From positions 7,993 through 71,992 of the forward strand of contig MNCI01007988.1 in NCBI GenBank assembly GCA_015680685.1: a DNA stretch of 64,000 nucleotides. Reading direction: 5' to 3'. Below, one piece after another: positions 11,094 through 24,769 of the stretch (its first letter is position 1; every line of letters begins with the position of its first letter). The position numbers were made by a program, and so were the translations under genes. Under the pieces are notes generated by a model, which saw only the letters and a list, made by a program, of their open reading frames with translations, did not search any database and had not been told where the DNA came from. The stretch comes from Gnetum montanum. Lineage: Eukaryota; Streptophyta; Gnetopsida; Gnetales; Gnetaceae.

Positions 11094-12250
11094 GCTTGTT
11101 AAGTTGATGGGCAACATAGTTAATTTTCTAAAAGGCATTAATTAGATATTCAATTGAGTTTTGAATTAATAGTTTTAATAGGTGGAACTACCTAGCATAT
11201 AAATAGTTTTAGTCATGAAAATGGTAAAAACTACAACTACAGGTGTAGTCTATGTGGTAGTGGTAGTGGTAGTGCTATGCACTACACTAGTAATAATTCA
11301 AAATTAACTAATTTTAAATTTTTTGGTTTTAAAATGAAAGGAATAGAGGCTTTCATTGCAACTAGTTACAATGAAAAATTGGTATGAAAAATGTCAAAGG
11401 GAGTCTTCTAGTTTCTACATTGACTTCATTTCATCCAACTTGCACTAGAAAAGTACACTAGTTTTGTTTGGTTGAAAAGATATGTTGGGGTTCTTGAAAA
11501 GATATGTTAGTACTCATAGGGAAAGATATGTTGGGATTTTCCTAGAAAAAGTATGCTAGGTTTTCTAGTAATAACTATGCTGGGTTTATATAAAAAAATA
11601 TGTTGGGTATTTTCTTTATGCTAAATATGATGGTACTTTTCCAAAAAATAGGCTAGTACTTTTTCTATGCAAAAATACACTGGGTGGTTCTTGCAAAAAG
11701 ATGTGCTAGCTTTATGGAAAGGGATAATGAAAAAATTTCATAGCTATAAGTGGGTGATGGTTGCAAAAACTATACACTAAGTTCCTAGAAATCCCAACAA
11801 CAGATTTTAGTTGGCATAAAGTGCAGGTTCTCTAGAAAATATGTTGGCTTTAAAAAGTCTAACAACCATTGGGAAATTTTGAGAACATCTAAACTAGCTA
11901 TAATAAATATGCTAGGTACAAATTGCAGAGGAATGGATGGCTACATTGGTTTTTGAGTATAGTTTCAAGAAAGTATCCAAATGTTTTTTGGTAAATGAAA
12001 TTAAATAGTAGTTAAAATCAATAAACATGCAAAGGGTAGAGTAAGATTGGATGAAAAACTTGGGCAGAGGCCCTCCTTCTAATGCTAGAAATTGTGACAT
12101 TGGAAAAATTTGGTGCTAGGAAATCAAAGATTCCTTGTGAAACAATTTAACTCAGATCCCATAGGCCTCAAGAAAGGAATTCAAAGAACCTTGAACCATC
12201 TTGCCAATTATCTAGGAACTTAAAATTTGTAAACAAGGTAAATAAATTTA
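11094..12250. other. possible 5' leader/LTR of unit B, no gene
   Basis: On - this lies upstream of the unit B gag start, where leader and LTR would be expected. No clear TG...CA boundary or primer site on - was found. It contains a degenerate short repeat tract (listed separately). No coding signal. Confidence 0.3.
11475..11720. repeat. degenerate short tandem repeat
   Basis: About eight imperfect copies of a 25-35 base unit, built on 'aaaagatatgttggg' followed by a T-rich half ending near 'tttcta', run through this stretch. A weaker echo ('tacactggttttcat') occurs near 12,800. Confidence 0.5.
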
Positions 12251-15200
12251 ATGAAAATATAGATCTAATGCTAGAGAAAAATAAAAAAAAATTGAAATGC
12301 ACAAATGAACTATAATATTTTATTAAAGTAATAAAATGTTGCAAGACAAAGTTTAAATGAGTACAAGTTTATGTGCTTATGATACACAAAGAGTTGCATA
12401 GAAGATGCTTGAAGCCTAATGAAACTAGAAAAGTGTGTCTTGTAGTCAACTTGAATGTGTGAACATTCCAAGCTATGCTCTCAAATCTCTTTTCTCCTTC
12501 TCTAGTATTAAATCTACTTTGTTTGTGGTGAAGCAGTTGCTAAACTTTCATTTGATTACATTGCTCTAAGAGTCTATTTGCTTAGCTGAATGCAAATTTT
12601 TCCAAAATTTCTTTAAGTATGATAATCTTTGATTTTTATAGGCCTTGGAGGTTTGGTACATGGCTGCAAACTTCTACCATGATTGCTAATAAATTCTTGC
12701 AAATTTCTAATGATACAAGTCATCCAACCCTAACATATTTATCAATTTTGGTAAGTTTGACACATGAAAGCCCATAATAAATACCTTGGCTTTATATAAG
12801 TACACTGGTTTTCATAAAACTATGGTGGGTTCATCATAAGTACACTAGCCTTAACATGAAAAATCAAAGCCCAACAATTTATACACTAGCTGCAAATGGC
12901 TCCACCATATAAATTGCTATGACCAACATACAAACCATGAAAAAACACAAATTTGGTGATTCCCAAGGCACTTTTAGCCTTCCCAAGCCTAGGTACATGC
13001 CTAATACAACTTTTTTTTTGTTTGGAAAGTGAGGCATTCACAACTTATGAAGCCATTTTTAGCCTCCTAAAGTTAAGGTATGTGAAATTGTAGCTTGTGA
13101 ACTGAAAAATTCACATTTTATAATAAGATCCTACCTCAAGGTCAATGGTGAAGGTTACAATGCCAAGTTCTAGAAAAATAAGGCAATTGTATCTGCCATT
13201 ATTTTTACACCAAATTATAATGGTTCTAGGCATTGGCTGCAACATGAATTTTCTTCATGGCATTTCACCTAGAAGATCATGAGGAATATCCATTAGAGGA
13301 TCACCTTTTATAGGAAGGTCATCCATGAAAATAGAGTATAGAATATCATGGGCTTCCTTGGAAATCTATTCATCTTCCTCCTTACATTATTTCTCTTCAT
13401 CTACTGCAACTTTGGCTACTAATTCTTGCTAATCCTTTTCCTAGTAGTCCCCTCAACCTCTGCACGTAATCTCTTAGTCCTTTTTTCCTTATTCCAAGTA
13501 ACTATAGGCTCAATCCCCATGCTAATAGGGAAAAATCCACATCAACCACTCATATCCTTAGTTGTAATAGATAATGACTTGCCAACATCTTCAATGGGTG
13601 TACCTTGGGTACATACGGTATCAACAATGTGCTAAGTCCAAGGGCTAGAAAACTGAGACATATCATGTTCAAAGCATTTTCCACTATACTTAATGATCAA
13701 AAACTCCAAAAACCTTCTCCAGTAGGCATTAAAAATGTAAAGTGTATATGATACACAAAGTTGAGTTTCCTACAAAATTTTTGGATTTTACTTTTGAGCC
13801 TTGTAACCAAGATTATGGCCTAATCAAACCTAGTTCCATCTGTAAGCACTTTCTTCATCGTTCATGCCTACTGTACTCCCATGATTTTATTTTATGACAA
13901 CATAGGAAGCACTTTGGATAAAAAAAAGTACATGTTCACCTTCTCAATATCACAATTCTCAAAGGATAGCATTACACCATAAGGTAATTTAAGCCAAGAT
14001 TTTAAATCCTTCCTACAACTCAAATCTTTCTCTATTCTCGTTTCCATCTTAACACCTTAAGAGATATGCCACCAAAATTATAAAAAAACTCCTCATTAAT
14101 AGTTAAAACCATGGGAAAACCATGTACATGAGTACAAAATTTCATAACATCCTCATTAAAAGAATCAATGACATTTAACATCTCACTAGGCAAAATAGAT
14201 GGACTAGGAAGCATAAAGAGTTTAAAAAATCCTATGTTGGTTATTCTCTATTGGATATTTGTAGATGTCTTGTTCTATAGTCATTCTTGTACCTTTTTCA
14301 CTTCACCCTACTTGAGAATAATTTTCTCCTTAGTTCAACTAGGATTGATCATGATGATGGAATACTTTTGTACAAAATTTGTTATACACAACATAGTTAG
14401 ACTATAAAATTACAAACAACCAATGTGATCTAAGTAAGACATAAACATTAAAGAGTAATAATAAAAAACAAAAAATAAAAACAAGTTACACTTGACTTAG
14501 TGGGTAAGGACAAATCTTTATGTTGAACTAGTACCCTTATTATGAAATCTTGGAGATCCCGAAATTCATGGATGTGTTTGACAACCACATACTTTAAGTA
14601 CACTTGGGAATACTGCATCCTATACCTAGAAAACTTTGCACGAAGTTGGTTGATTACTTGTACCTTGTTATTTTCCTTGCTTGAATTCCTCCAAGGCTAT
14701 ATGAGCTAAGGATAAGGTTTGGTCATTCAACACTAGCTCTCCTCTTTAAACCTTAAGCCTATACATAAACATAAAATTAGTCAAACAAGTAGCCATAAAG
14801 TCAAAACAAACATGTTGAATTAAATCAAAGCTTACCTTCAAACATGTAAATATTGATTGGAGGATTTTGGAGTAATGTGATTAGCCTATGACCCAACATT
14901 AAAGTGTTGTTGGTATTATGCTGTGAATACATTGACATCTTCCAAATACATGATAACTATGAGATCCTTGAAGAATATTAATTTTCATAATGTTCCAACT
15001 CCATGCAAGCCTTAGAATCATCAATAATATAGTCTAGGATATAGTTTGATGATTCCACCAAGAGATTCTTTATTATCATAGTAGCAATATCTATGGCCAA
15101 GTGTGATCATATTATCACACTAATTCTATAGCAAATACAATAAGAACTCCTTGGCACTAGGCTCTAACCACATATGTGATTTCTCATGATGGTTTCTATT

Positions 15201-17400
15201 GAGCATGGGACTATTAGGGAAGATCATTTTCACACAACACAAGATGCCCATCATCTCTACCACATCCCAGATTCATTTCAACATAGGCCTCTACATAAGT
15301 GGGTAAAACATGTAATCATTAAAACCTAAATTAACGTTGAAACCAAAGTAAATCATAAATTAATGAAAATTTTACAACAATGTCAAAAGAAAGAAGGATA
15401 CAAGATAGCCAAATTGATCAACATAACTAGAAATTATACTTAACTTGAAATTGAAACTTACAAAAAAAAAAAAAAACTAGAATAGGAAACATTTTGACAA
15501 ACATTTGACATGAAACCTAAAAAGCCTTTTAATAACAAGATTTACACAAAAAATATGGTCAAAATCAAAAAATTTGGGACCTAAGAAGATTAAAAAATCC
15601 AAAAATATTGGATTAGAAGAATGGAATAGTTAAAGATGCTAGGGCTATGAAGGAAAATATCAAAAACATTGAGGTTTCCTAGCCAATGAAGCATACACAT
15701 TGATATTTCCTTCCCAAAAAATCCAAAAGTGACAAAAAAATTATCTTTCCAAGTGGAAAAACTCAAATATGTTGTCCTCCTAGGGCAAGAAGCCAAAAAT
15801 TTTGATCACAGGATCATAGGGAATCCACAATGCTACCATCCCAAGCACCAAGTTCCAAAAACACTACCAAAATTGGCAAGAAAAAACACTAAAACCCTAT
15901 GTACATAGGCTAGTAAATGTTGTCCCCCAAGCCAAAACTGATCATAAAGTTGTCCATTCATATGCAGAAAAATCCCTAGTTTGCCAAAATTTGACTAGAA
16001 AAACCCTAATTCACTATTGTTTGAATTGAAAACCCTAGGAATGCTATAACATACATAAGAAAAATTAAAAATGTTTTCTCACATAAGAAGAAGGCCAAAA
16101 GAATGCTGCCTATTTTAGATAAAATTCCAAAACACTAGTTTTTCTTCAAGTAAAAAACCCTAATTTGTTAGCAATTAATCCTAGAAAACTTGTAAACGAT
16201 GCATTCAAGCCTAAAACCCTATTGCACTACCTTTCTCAATCATAGAGGTCAAAAATTTTGATCTTGGGTAGAGAAAATTCCAAACATATTGGTCCATGTT
16301 GCCATGAAAAAACTAAAAATACTAGAAAATGGACAAAATTAGACAAAACTGTTGTATATGTAACCAAGAAAAAATCCAAAATGTCAACACAAGATGCCAA
16401 AAAACCCAAAAATCAGTCAAAAACCTTGATTGTACATAGTCAAAAATAAAAAATGTTAACATGAACAAGCTTAGAAGATAAAAATTTCTAGTAGAATTAG
16501 GCTAGAGACAAAAGAAAATGCTAGGAAGACTGGGTACTTGGGGATCATAGATGATGATGCTTCACCTACATATGGGTTAGGTAGTCTAGTTTGAATAATC
16601 TACTCTAGCTCCTTCATGGCCACATGCTTGTTCATTGATCCATTCTTACCTCTTATTATTATCTGATTTCATGTGTTTTTCTTCCCATTGTTGATAAGAA
16701 AATCTTGAAAAAATCAAGTTTTTCCAAAAACGCTAGGCCTAAGTGGTTTAATACCCAAATTCTGTCCAAAAACACTATAGTAATGAAAATCCTAATGAAA
16801 TTGATCTAAAATACCACTCTGGTAGGAAAATCCTTCTTATGGCCAAAAACATTATCCTTATGCTCTAAAACACTCTCATGTGGGCTCCACAACTCTAAGC
16901 CAAAAACACCAAGGATCAAAACCACTATGATAGTTTAAATGGTAGTTTATTTAACCCAAACACACTTTCAAGCTAGGATGCATGGTCTATACATTGCCCA
17001 TATTTCTCAAAAGCTTTGAATAGGTGAAATAATCTGCTCATATGCTATCAAACCTACCCAAAAATGTTCTCCATGGTTAACATTAAAATATTATTATTTT
17101 ATTTATTTATTGCCTCTTTATTGAGTTATTTTCTATTTTAACAATATAATAACCAAAATAAAAAATTAATATCTTTTATTATATTATTTTACCTTATTTT
17201 AACCTTGTGTAATGAATATATCATGCAAATGTCATTTAATATGTTTTTATTGATGTGTAGGATTAAACTATGGAAATGTGAAAATAATTTGACTTGCCTT
17301 TGAGCCTAAATGGACCTTTGGATGATTTTATGTGACTAATTGACCTTGAATTTCTAGATCTTGATCCTAGAAGCCTTTTTTACCACAAAGCCTCAATAGA
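12251..17400. other. unassigned AT-rich block
   Basis: No domain was recognised on either strand, and the short open frames here (for example 14,032-14,214 and 15,590-15,796 on -, 13,426-13,635 on +) resemble nothing I can name. There is a poly-A run near 15,462-15,476. Between 15,890 and 16,230 'aaaccct' motifs recur, four or more times, without a regular period. The block may be a decayed non-coding element part or old retroelement sequence beyond recognition. Confidence 0.4.
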
Positions 17401-17439
17401 GAAAATCTTAGAATGACCTGACTACATTATCAAAACTCT

Positions 17440-20400
17440 CGACCTAGAGGTTGGAGACATCATAGAGGATTTCCTAGTGGAATTTCCCATTAAAACCCAT
17501 AATGGTGATAAGAAATGCTTAAAACTAAGTTCCTCACTAAAACCTAAACTTATGCAAGACATCACTAAGATCCTAACATTAAAGCCTTTTCATAGTCTTA
17601 TGAAGACATGCCTAGGATCGATCCACATCTAGTTCAAAATAATATAATACTTGAACATAGCATTAAGCCTATCAAACAAAAGATTTGTAAGATTAGGCCA
17701 TATTTAGCCTTAGAAGTTCATGATGAAACCAAAAAGCTTTATCAAGCATGCTTCATTCGAGCTGTTGACTATGCAGATTGGGTATCCAACATAGTGGTAG
17801 TTTCAAAGAAGAACAGGAGTATTCACATATGTATTGATTTCCGTGACCTCAACAAAGCAACCATTAAGGATGAATTTTCCTTACCTAGCATTGATCAACT
17901 CATTGATAAGACTATTGGTCATGCATTATTATCCTTTATGGATGGGTTCTTAGGATACAACCAAGTTAGGATCAACCCAGAACATTAGCTTTATATAACC
18001 ATCATGGCACCTTGGGGAATCTTTTGTTACACTATAATGCCTTTTGGCCTAAAGAATGTAGGTGAAACATACCAACAAGCCATGACCTGTATCTTTAGTG
18101 ATTATATGTTAGGTCCACTCAATGACTATGTTGATGATATCATTATAAAGTCCAAGGTGGCCAATGAACATGCACAAAAATTTAGTTATTCAACATTATC
18201 TTAAATATGAACTTCAACTTAATCCTAAGAAGTGTGTCTTTGGTGTCAAAACTAAGAAGATTCTTGGCTTTGTAGTCTCCAAAGTAAAAATACATGTTGA
18301 TCCCAACAAGGTTAAAGTCATAACCAAGTTATTAGTACCTAGTAACCTTAAAGTGTGAAGTAGTTTGCAAGATAGATTATAGTTTATTCAGAAGTTTATC
18401 TCAAGGCTTATATATAAGTTACAATCCATCCAAAATTTTCTTAAGAAGGAAGTTCATTGTGAATGAAAATATCAATGCCAGGCATCCTTTGAGAATATTA
18501 AGCAAGAGTTAGCTAAGTTGCCAACTAAGTACCTACCTCAAAAAGATAAATCATTCTTCATATATCTTGCAATATCCAATACATTCATAACTTTATTGCT
18601 TTATAAAAAATGATATGATGAAGTAGAGATAGCAATTTACTACTTGAGCCATGTATTGGTAGATTATGAGACTTGATACACTAAAGTCAAAAAAGATTAC
18701 TTCGCATTAGTCTTTTCCTTGAAGAAATGGAGAAATTACTCTTTAGGAGTCAAGTTAATATCATATGTAAAGATAATGTATTAAGGGCCATTACATCCAA
18801 CATCTATAAGAGTAGTTGAATAGCCTTATGAAAAGCTATAATAGCCTAGTTTGATCTATCCTATGTAACACAAGCTTCAACCAAAGGCCAAGCTATAGTC
18901 ACATAGTTAACCACTTCTTTGATTGAAGATAGTGTAGCCATAGATCATGAGTTTCCTGATGAGGATGTTAATGCTATCAAGAATGCACCTAAAGGTTATG
19001 AGGCCATTATGCATTTCAACAGAGCTTTAACCACGCATGGGGCTAGTACTACTATCATCATCACACTTCTCTCTAGCAAAATCGAATCTATTTTTGTAGT
19101 TTCAAGTTCCCATGTACCAAACATGTGGTGGAATATGAAAGATTAATTATAGGATTAATGATATCTTATAACTATGGATTTACATGCTTGATTGTAAAAG
19201 ATGATTCTTAACTACTGATCAACCAAGTAATTGAAGTATATTCTTGTAGAGTGAAACACTTGTTGCCTTATTGTAACCTAGCCAAAATGCTCATTAAACC
19301 ATTTATAGATGTTTAGATTCAACACATTTGTTAAACTAAAAATACACTTGCTAATGCCATTGCTACCGTAGTCTTAAATGTGATGCCTAATGTGTTTAGC
19401 AAGTTACCTTTCATGATAGAAAACTATGCTTATACCATCAAACATAACACTAAAGGGAATTCCATAGTAGCTATAGATAATGTTTCCCAACATGAATGGT
19501 ATAATGACATCAAGTTCTATCTCATGCATGATCAGACTTCACAAAATCTAACTACTTCTCAAAAAGATGTCATATGTAAATGATCAAAACAATATATCAT
19601 TCTAGCTGATAACACATTATGTTAAAAGTCCTATGATGGTGTATTTTTAGTATGCTTTAGCAAAGTAGAATCTCATACAATCCTACAATAGGTGCATGAT
19701 GACATATTTGGAGGACATATGGGACCTAGAGCCATGGTTTTTAAGGTTAGATGCCTAGGATACTACTAGCCTTATATGGAAAATTATTGCATGAAAAAGG
19801 TAAAAATTTATGACATTTGTCAATGGCATAGTAACCTTATACGCATGCCACCAATAGAGTTACACACTACTTAAATTACATGGTTGTTTCAACAATGGGA
19901 AATTGACATCATTGGACCTATAACACCTAACTCTTCTGCATGACATACCTTTATTATCACTAAAACCAAGTATTTTACAAAATTGGTTGAATCAATCCTT
20001 TTGAGGAAAAAACTTCACAACAAATCTACAAATTTTTCCTAGATAACATAGGGTTATGTTTTGGCCTACCTCTAGCCATTGTTACTAATAACGGACCACA
20101 ATTCAATAGTAACAAAACACAACCCTTTTGCAAACAATTACACATAAAGCATTATTTTTGATTGCCTTATTATTCACAAGCCAATGATCAAGCCAAAGCC
20201 AGTAACAAAGTTATGGTTAACCTTCTAAAGAAAATGTTAAACAATAGTAAACACAAGTGGCATGAATAATTACTGTATGCACTATGAGCATATAAAACAA
20301 CATTTCAAACTCTAAGCTTGTCACATTATGTAGCCTTGTCTATGGATCTAAATCCATTTCACCTCTTGAATTTCAGGTTCCATCTTTGAGGGTATCTCTA

Positions 20401-20740
20401 TTTAATTACTTCAAGGATGAGAAAAATAATGAACTATGTACCAGTGACTTAGATTCAATGGAAGAGCAATGAATGTAAACACTTGATCACATTAAATGAT
20501 ATCAAGAGAAAAAAAATAGCACCACTACCATGATCCAAATTGATGGAAGGTCACAAAAGGGGACCTAGTCCTCAAGGTTGTTCGTGAACATGTAGACAAA
20601 TTCTCAGCTAACTAGAAAGAACCTTTCCTAGTGACCAAGGCCTATGGAAATGGAGCTTTTATGATAGAAAACCTAGATGGGAATGAATTTGATGATCCAA
20701 TCAACCATTTCTATCTTAAACCATATTATATCTAATATTA
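17440..20740 (+). pseudogene. Ogre/Tat-like pol: RT, RNase H and integrase remnants (unit C)
   Basis: The RT approach region (EFPIKTHNGD, then SYEDMPRIDPHLVQ at about 17,595-17,635) is typical of Tat/Ogre pol. RT follows at 17,608-18,360 with ICIDFRDLNKA, LSFMDGFLGYNQV, MPFGLKNVGETYQ and the catalytic YVDD at 18,127-18,138, then NPKKCVFGV and the KILGFVVS block. A frameshift near 18,180 breaks it. RNase H is poorly preserved (18,540-18,800). Integrase is seen as a GGHMGPRAMVFK block (about 19,708-19,745), a CQWH block (about 19,819) and WEIDIIGPITPN (about 19,898-19,930). The end FYLKPYYI near 20,710-20,735 matches the usual pol terminus. Many stops; non-functional. Confidence 0.75.
18127..18138 (+). 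other. reverse transcriptase YVDD active-site codons
   Basis: The four codons Tyr-Val-Asp-Asp, in the context NDYVDDIIIKS, are the metal-binding RT active site. It is one of the few catalytic motifs in the window left unaltered. Confidence 0.85.
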
Positions 20741-22690
20741 ACTCATTTGATTTTAGTTTTTGTTAACATATTTAAATGCATATGTAACATGGATAAACTT
20801 GGTGACTTGTAATAGGTAAGTGTGCATGACTTCTTCTCTTTGGTCCTAAAACACTACAAGTTTTGTACTAATCTATGGAGAAAAATACAATGCTCTCAAA
20901 CTCTATTAATTGTATTTCATGATGGTCAATGATTTTCTTATCATCTCATGTTATCTCTTGTAATCCCATGTTTCTTTGATCTATTTTCTTAATCTCTCCA
21001 TGTTTTGTTTCCAAGATAAACCTAGAGTCATCGTAGAGGTATGACTCATCACAACAGTTAGTTATCACATGATCTTGATACATGAGATTTAGTTTGCTTA
21101 TTTTACCATGCCAAGAGTGCTTACTCCATATCATTTCCACTACCCCTTTTGATCCATAAATGTGCAACCATTTTAGTCTTTCACATCTAGCTTTTGATGA
21201 AAACCTATGTTTGACATTCATGTATCATAGCTGCATGACATGTTCTACAACATGCTTCCTCAAGTAGTTAGTTAAACCTCTAGATACTTCATCTAGTGAG
21301 ATTACAAAAATCTAGCCTTGGCATTGAAACCCAAAGAACATTTCACTTCGACACAAAACAAAAAAGAGGGAGAAATGTCAAGAAAGCCAAGAAGTCAAAG
21401 TAGCATAAAACAAAGTAAACTATAGCTCAAAAAATGAGCCAAGTAACCATTGAAGCCCATAACAAAATACTAGTTTCTCTAAATGTCATTAGTAACCTAT
21501 AGTTAAAGCATGAAGCCTTCATTAGCAAATGAGCACATACCTATGCCATAACCATGATGTTAAAACATTTTAAATTTTTAGTTAGCCTATTTAACCATTT
21601 TTGAATAGCCAATTTAGCCAAAATGCCTTAAAATTATCATCATTTCACTTTAACCTTACTTCACTATCATAACTACTCCTTGGCATGATTCAACTACTAC
21701 AAAACCAAGTGTAAAGAGAGAAGTGTTGGTGATAAAATTATGATTGTGTTTCATATTCTTTATTAATGTATTTCGAGTTAATCATTAAAACATGAATAAA
21801 GAGGACCAATGAAACTATAATTCTAACTTATGGCCAAATTTTAACTATAATTTTGATTAGATTTAAGGGAAAAAATAAATACCTTGATTTTCCTTTAGAA
21901 AATTCATCCTGTAACCTTGTTTTGTCAAAATCCTAGAGCATTCTTAATATGTAAAATGTAATTCATGGAAAAAAAGTGCCAAAAAGTTATAAATTACATT
22001 AGAACAACATAATTTAGTTCATATTATTAAAATCCCTACTAATTCTAGTAAAAATGTTAAAAATGTTGCACTTTTCAATCTAAGCATAAATGTAAAAAAT
22101 GCTACCATTTCTAACTAATGTGAATGGTTAAAAATGCTATGTAAATATCCAAGAAACTTGCCAAAATTAAATCAATGAGAAATAGAAAGAACGTGCCTAT
22201 TCAAATAAAAATGACATCCTTTTAAAGATCTTTTGGCACATACAAGATCTTTTGGAACATACGAGACCTTTTGACACAAAGAAACTTGGAGACCTTTTGG
22301 AGCTATCTTTCCCTTGCACTAACCATTATGAATAATCAAGTGCTTGTTGCAGTCTTCATCCAAAAGCAAATCAATCAATCCAGTTGTGTTTAGTTTAGCT
22401 ATAAAATGCACCCTACCTATGCATCTATTAGATCTCCACTGGTGATTTTAGAGAGATCTCTGGAATTCTTATATTCCTAGGATTTAAAATTCATAAAGAC
22501 TATTTGATCTATATCTTATGAACTTGTATTTCCATAATATTTTTACAATATTAATACAAAATTTGCAGTGTTCTATCCACATCTTTTACTATTATTTTTC
22601 ATATTATTTAGTGTGGATCTAGCATTGGATCTATTGTTTGCCTGTTTTTATCATTTTCATCTTGGTAATAAGATCTTAGGTCCTTAGGTA
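20741..22690 (+). repeat. 3' flank and probable LTR of unit C
   Basis: After the end of pol the sequence becomes non-coding and shows LTR-like features on +: a short repeat array at 22,225-22,306, a TATAAAA at 22,400-22,406 and a T-rich, polyadenylation-like stretch to about 22,570. A G+A tract with 'aaaaaagagggagaaatg' at about 21,361-21,378 could be the polypurine tract that primes second-strand synthesis, placing the LTR start near 21,380. No second LTR copy is in the window, so edges are unproven. Confidence 0.4.
22225..22306 (+). repeat. short tandem repeat, AAGATCTTTTGGCACATAC-type unit
   Basis: Three to four imperfect copies of a 19-base unit containing 'gatcttttgg' lie head to tail, about 100 bases upstream of a TATA-like box, a typical place for U3 repeats. 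Confidence 0.55.
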
Positions 22691-22809
22691 ATCGACAAGA
22701 TACCTAAGGAACCTCATATTCTTTTTCAAGGCCTATGGATCTTAAGGTAAAATTGTTCCACATGCATCTATTTGATTTCTAGCATCAAATGTTTCTATCA
22801 TTACACCTT

Positions 22810-23310
22810 TACCTAGCCACTATGAAACTTATCCTCAAATCAACTAATGGAGGTTCCAAGATTTCTCACTTAGTGTATAGTAACCCCATCTCTTATTTTT
22901 AGGTCATTGGTGCTAGGTAAAATAGAGATATCTCTATGATATTTGCTATTGATATTGGATGATATGCATGATTGTTTTCTAGCTTTATTCTATTTATCTC
23001 TTTGGCATATTATGACATTTTACAAAAATGTTTCATTTATTCTTTTTCATACATTATGTTTGGAATTATGAATCATTTTTATGTATTAATAAGCATATAT
23101 TGATACAACTAGATGTTTTTTTGTTATGCTTTACTTTCAATGTTTTCTCTTTCCTTTTGATCATTGTTTTACTATAATTTCTTTCACTTCCTTATCACTA
23201 CATTAGTTTATTTCAATTTTTAGTTTCTCTTGCCATGATCATTTATTTATTTGAGTTTCTATATCTAATGTTATTCTCTCTAATCTATGGTCAGGAATGA
23301 GGGTGTTATA
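22810..23310 (+). repeat. 5' LTR of unit D, truncated to its 3' end
   Basis: This matches about 33,915-34,475, including long shared blocks such as 'tctttggcatattatgaca' and 'tggttttactataat'-like stretches. Left of about 22,810 the similarity is lost and unit C LTR-like sequence is found, so the first 2.4 kb of this LTR are gone. The right end GGGTGTTATA at 23,310 is a decayed form of the usual ...TACA terminus. Confidence 0.7.
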
Positions 23311-23313
23311 AGC

Positions 23314-23325
23314 TAGTATCATAAG
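23314..23325 (+). other. primer-binding site, initiator tRNA-Met type
   Basis: TAGTATCATAAG differs at three bases from TGGTATCAGAGC, complementary to the 3' end of plant initiator tRNA-Met, the usual primer of chromoviruses. Its place three bases after the LTR end supports the call. Confidence 0.7.
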
Positions 23326-23368
23326 GTAATTTTATTGATTTTATTATTTTATGTTATTATGTCCAACA

Positions 23369-24570
23369 ATGATAGGCACTAGAGGTGGACATGGTCATGG
23401 TAGAAAGATAGATGTTAGGCCTAGCAACCCAACTCTAACACTTGATTTAATTTTTAATAAAATGGAGAAGCATGTAATTGATCCTCAATTAGATACATTT
23501 ACTCCCACTCCTACTTATACCTTGAATGAGAAGATCAACTAATTAGATTACAATTTCTATATATTCTAGTTTCTTCATCAACATACAAAAAAGAACTTAA
23601 ACATGTCATCAATGTTTGTTACTTCAGCGAGGGGTAGTGTAGTAGACAATTACTTAAACTTGAGCTACTAGCATAATTTTTTAAGCTAGATATATCTATC
23701 TTCCAAGGTGAGAAGGACCCTACTACTATAAATGAGTGATTAGAAAAGGTCATGAAGATCTTCAAATTGATAAACTACACTTCCATGTAAAAAACATGAT
23801 TAGTAATCTAATAGTTCAAAGGTTCTACTAGTTATTGATGGGTATCTTAAAAGAGGGTACATCATAGGAAGGATTATGATGTTTATTAAAGAAAATTATT
23901 TCTTGATTTCAATGAGCATTATATTCCTTTAGAATACATTGAGACTAAAGTAGGTGAGTTTTATCACCTCTACTAGGGAACTTGGATCATGACTTAGTAT
24001 AACTACAAGTTTTTGAAGTTGAGCCTATATCTATCTCACATACATTCTAATGAAACAACTAGAGTGAACCATTTCATCTATGATATTTTTTCATCTATTA
24101 AGAGCCACTTGCTTCCTCTTCATCTTTGGAAGTATGAGAATACACATGTTCTAGAAATCGACCTAGAGCATAGTCATTTGGTGGAAGCACTGTAACATGA
24201 TTATTATCATAATATGAAAGAATGCTCTAATGGGATGTTTGATGGGTACTAGTAGCCTTAGGGTTCTAGATCTAGTAGAGAATAATAGCAATAACAATCT
24301 TTAAGATGTGGGACCACTCATCGATCCAATACTGACCATGCTTGTGAGAATTCTTGGTACTTCTAGAAGGATTATCCCAACTACTATAATTTTGGTTAGA
24401 TATTTCATAAGAGATTTAATTATCTAAAGCATTTAGACAATGATAATTCTTAGCAAGATGGAAGAATAGCATTTGATCAAGTTGGAGCTAGGATGCATGG
24501 ATGTGTATATGCTTTAACTAACTAGCCAATTAATGCTTAACACAACATAGTGATGGAGACTAGAGAATGA
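23369..24570 (+). pseudogene. chromovirus gag (unit D)
   Basis: The likely start ATG at 23,369 gives MIGTRGGHGHGRK, like the basic Gly/Arg-rich start of Tekay gag. Downstream are recognisable capsid pieces: FQGEKDPTTINEWLEK-like (about 23,699-23,748), FLDFNEHYIPLEYIETKVGEF (about 23,904-23,965) and the open frame 24,013-24,195. A decayed zinc-knuckle region lies at about 24,300-24,420. The linker to protease, GCVYALTNQP-like, lies near 24,499-24,530. Stops and frameshifts occur throughout. The product would form the virus-like particle and bind element RNA. Confidence 0.65.
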
Positions 24571-24720
24571 TTTAAAATTTTGAAATTTTCATTCTTTTTG
24601 ATTCTATGCTAGTCATTCTTTTATTGATCCATGAATAATTATACATTTTAGTTTGAGGAGTTAGTTTTTTGTTTAAATTATTTGTGTTAGTGTTGTCAAA
24701 GGTGGGCATAAAATAAAGTT
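24571..24720 (+). pseudogene. chromovirus protease, first part only
   Basis: After the gag linker a FDS-like codon group near 24,600 is the best candidate for the aspartic protease DSG motif, followed by the degraded start of the domain. The protease then breaks off; matching pol sequence resumes only near 28,640. Weak on its own, supported by position. Confidence 0.4.
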
Positions 24721-24769
24721 CCTCTGAGTTTTTTGGGATAAAAATTTCAACTTATTATAGTGTATTTAA

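Noticed and set aside
13426-14407. Short frames in the unassigned block as host exons
   Set aside because: No splice structure, motif or consistent frame could be supported.
15890-16230. Interstitial telomere repeats
   Set aside because: 'aaaccct' words are irregularly spaced and not in tandem with a 7-base period.
17440-20740. Endogenous pararetrovirus (caulimovirus) pol
   Set aside because: Integrase follows RT/RNase H and no movement or coat protein is visible, so it is an LTR retrotransposon.
23314-23325. tRNA gene fragment
   Set aside because: Only the 12 bases pairing to a tRNA 3' end are present, at an LTR edge; this is a primer-binding site.
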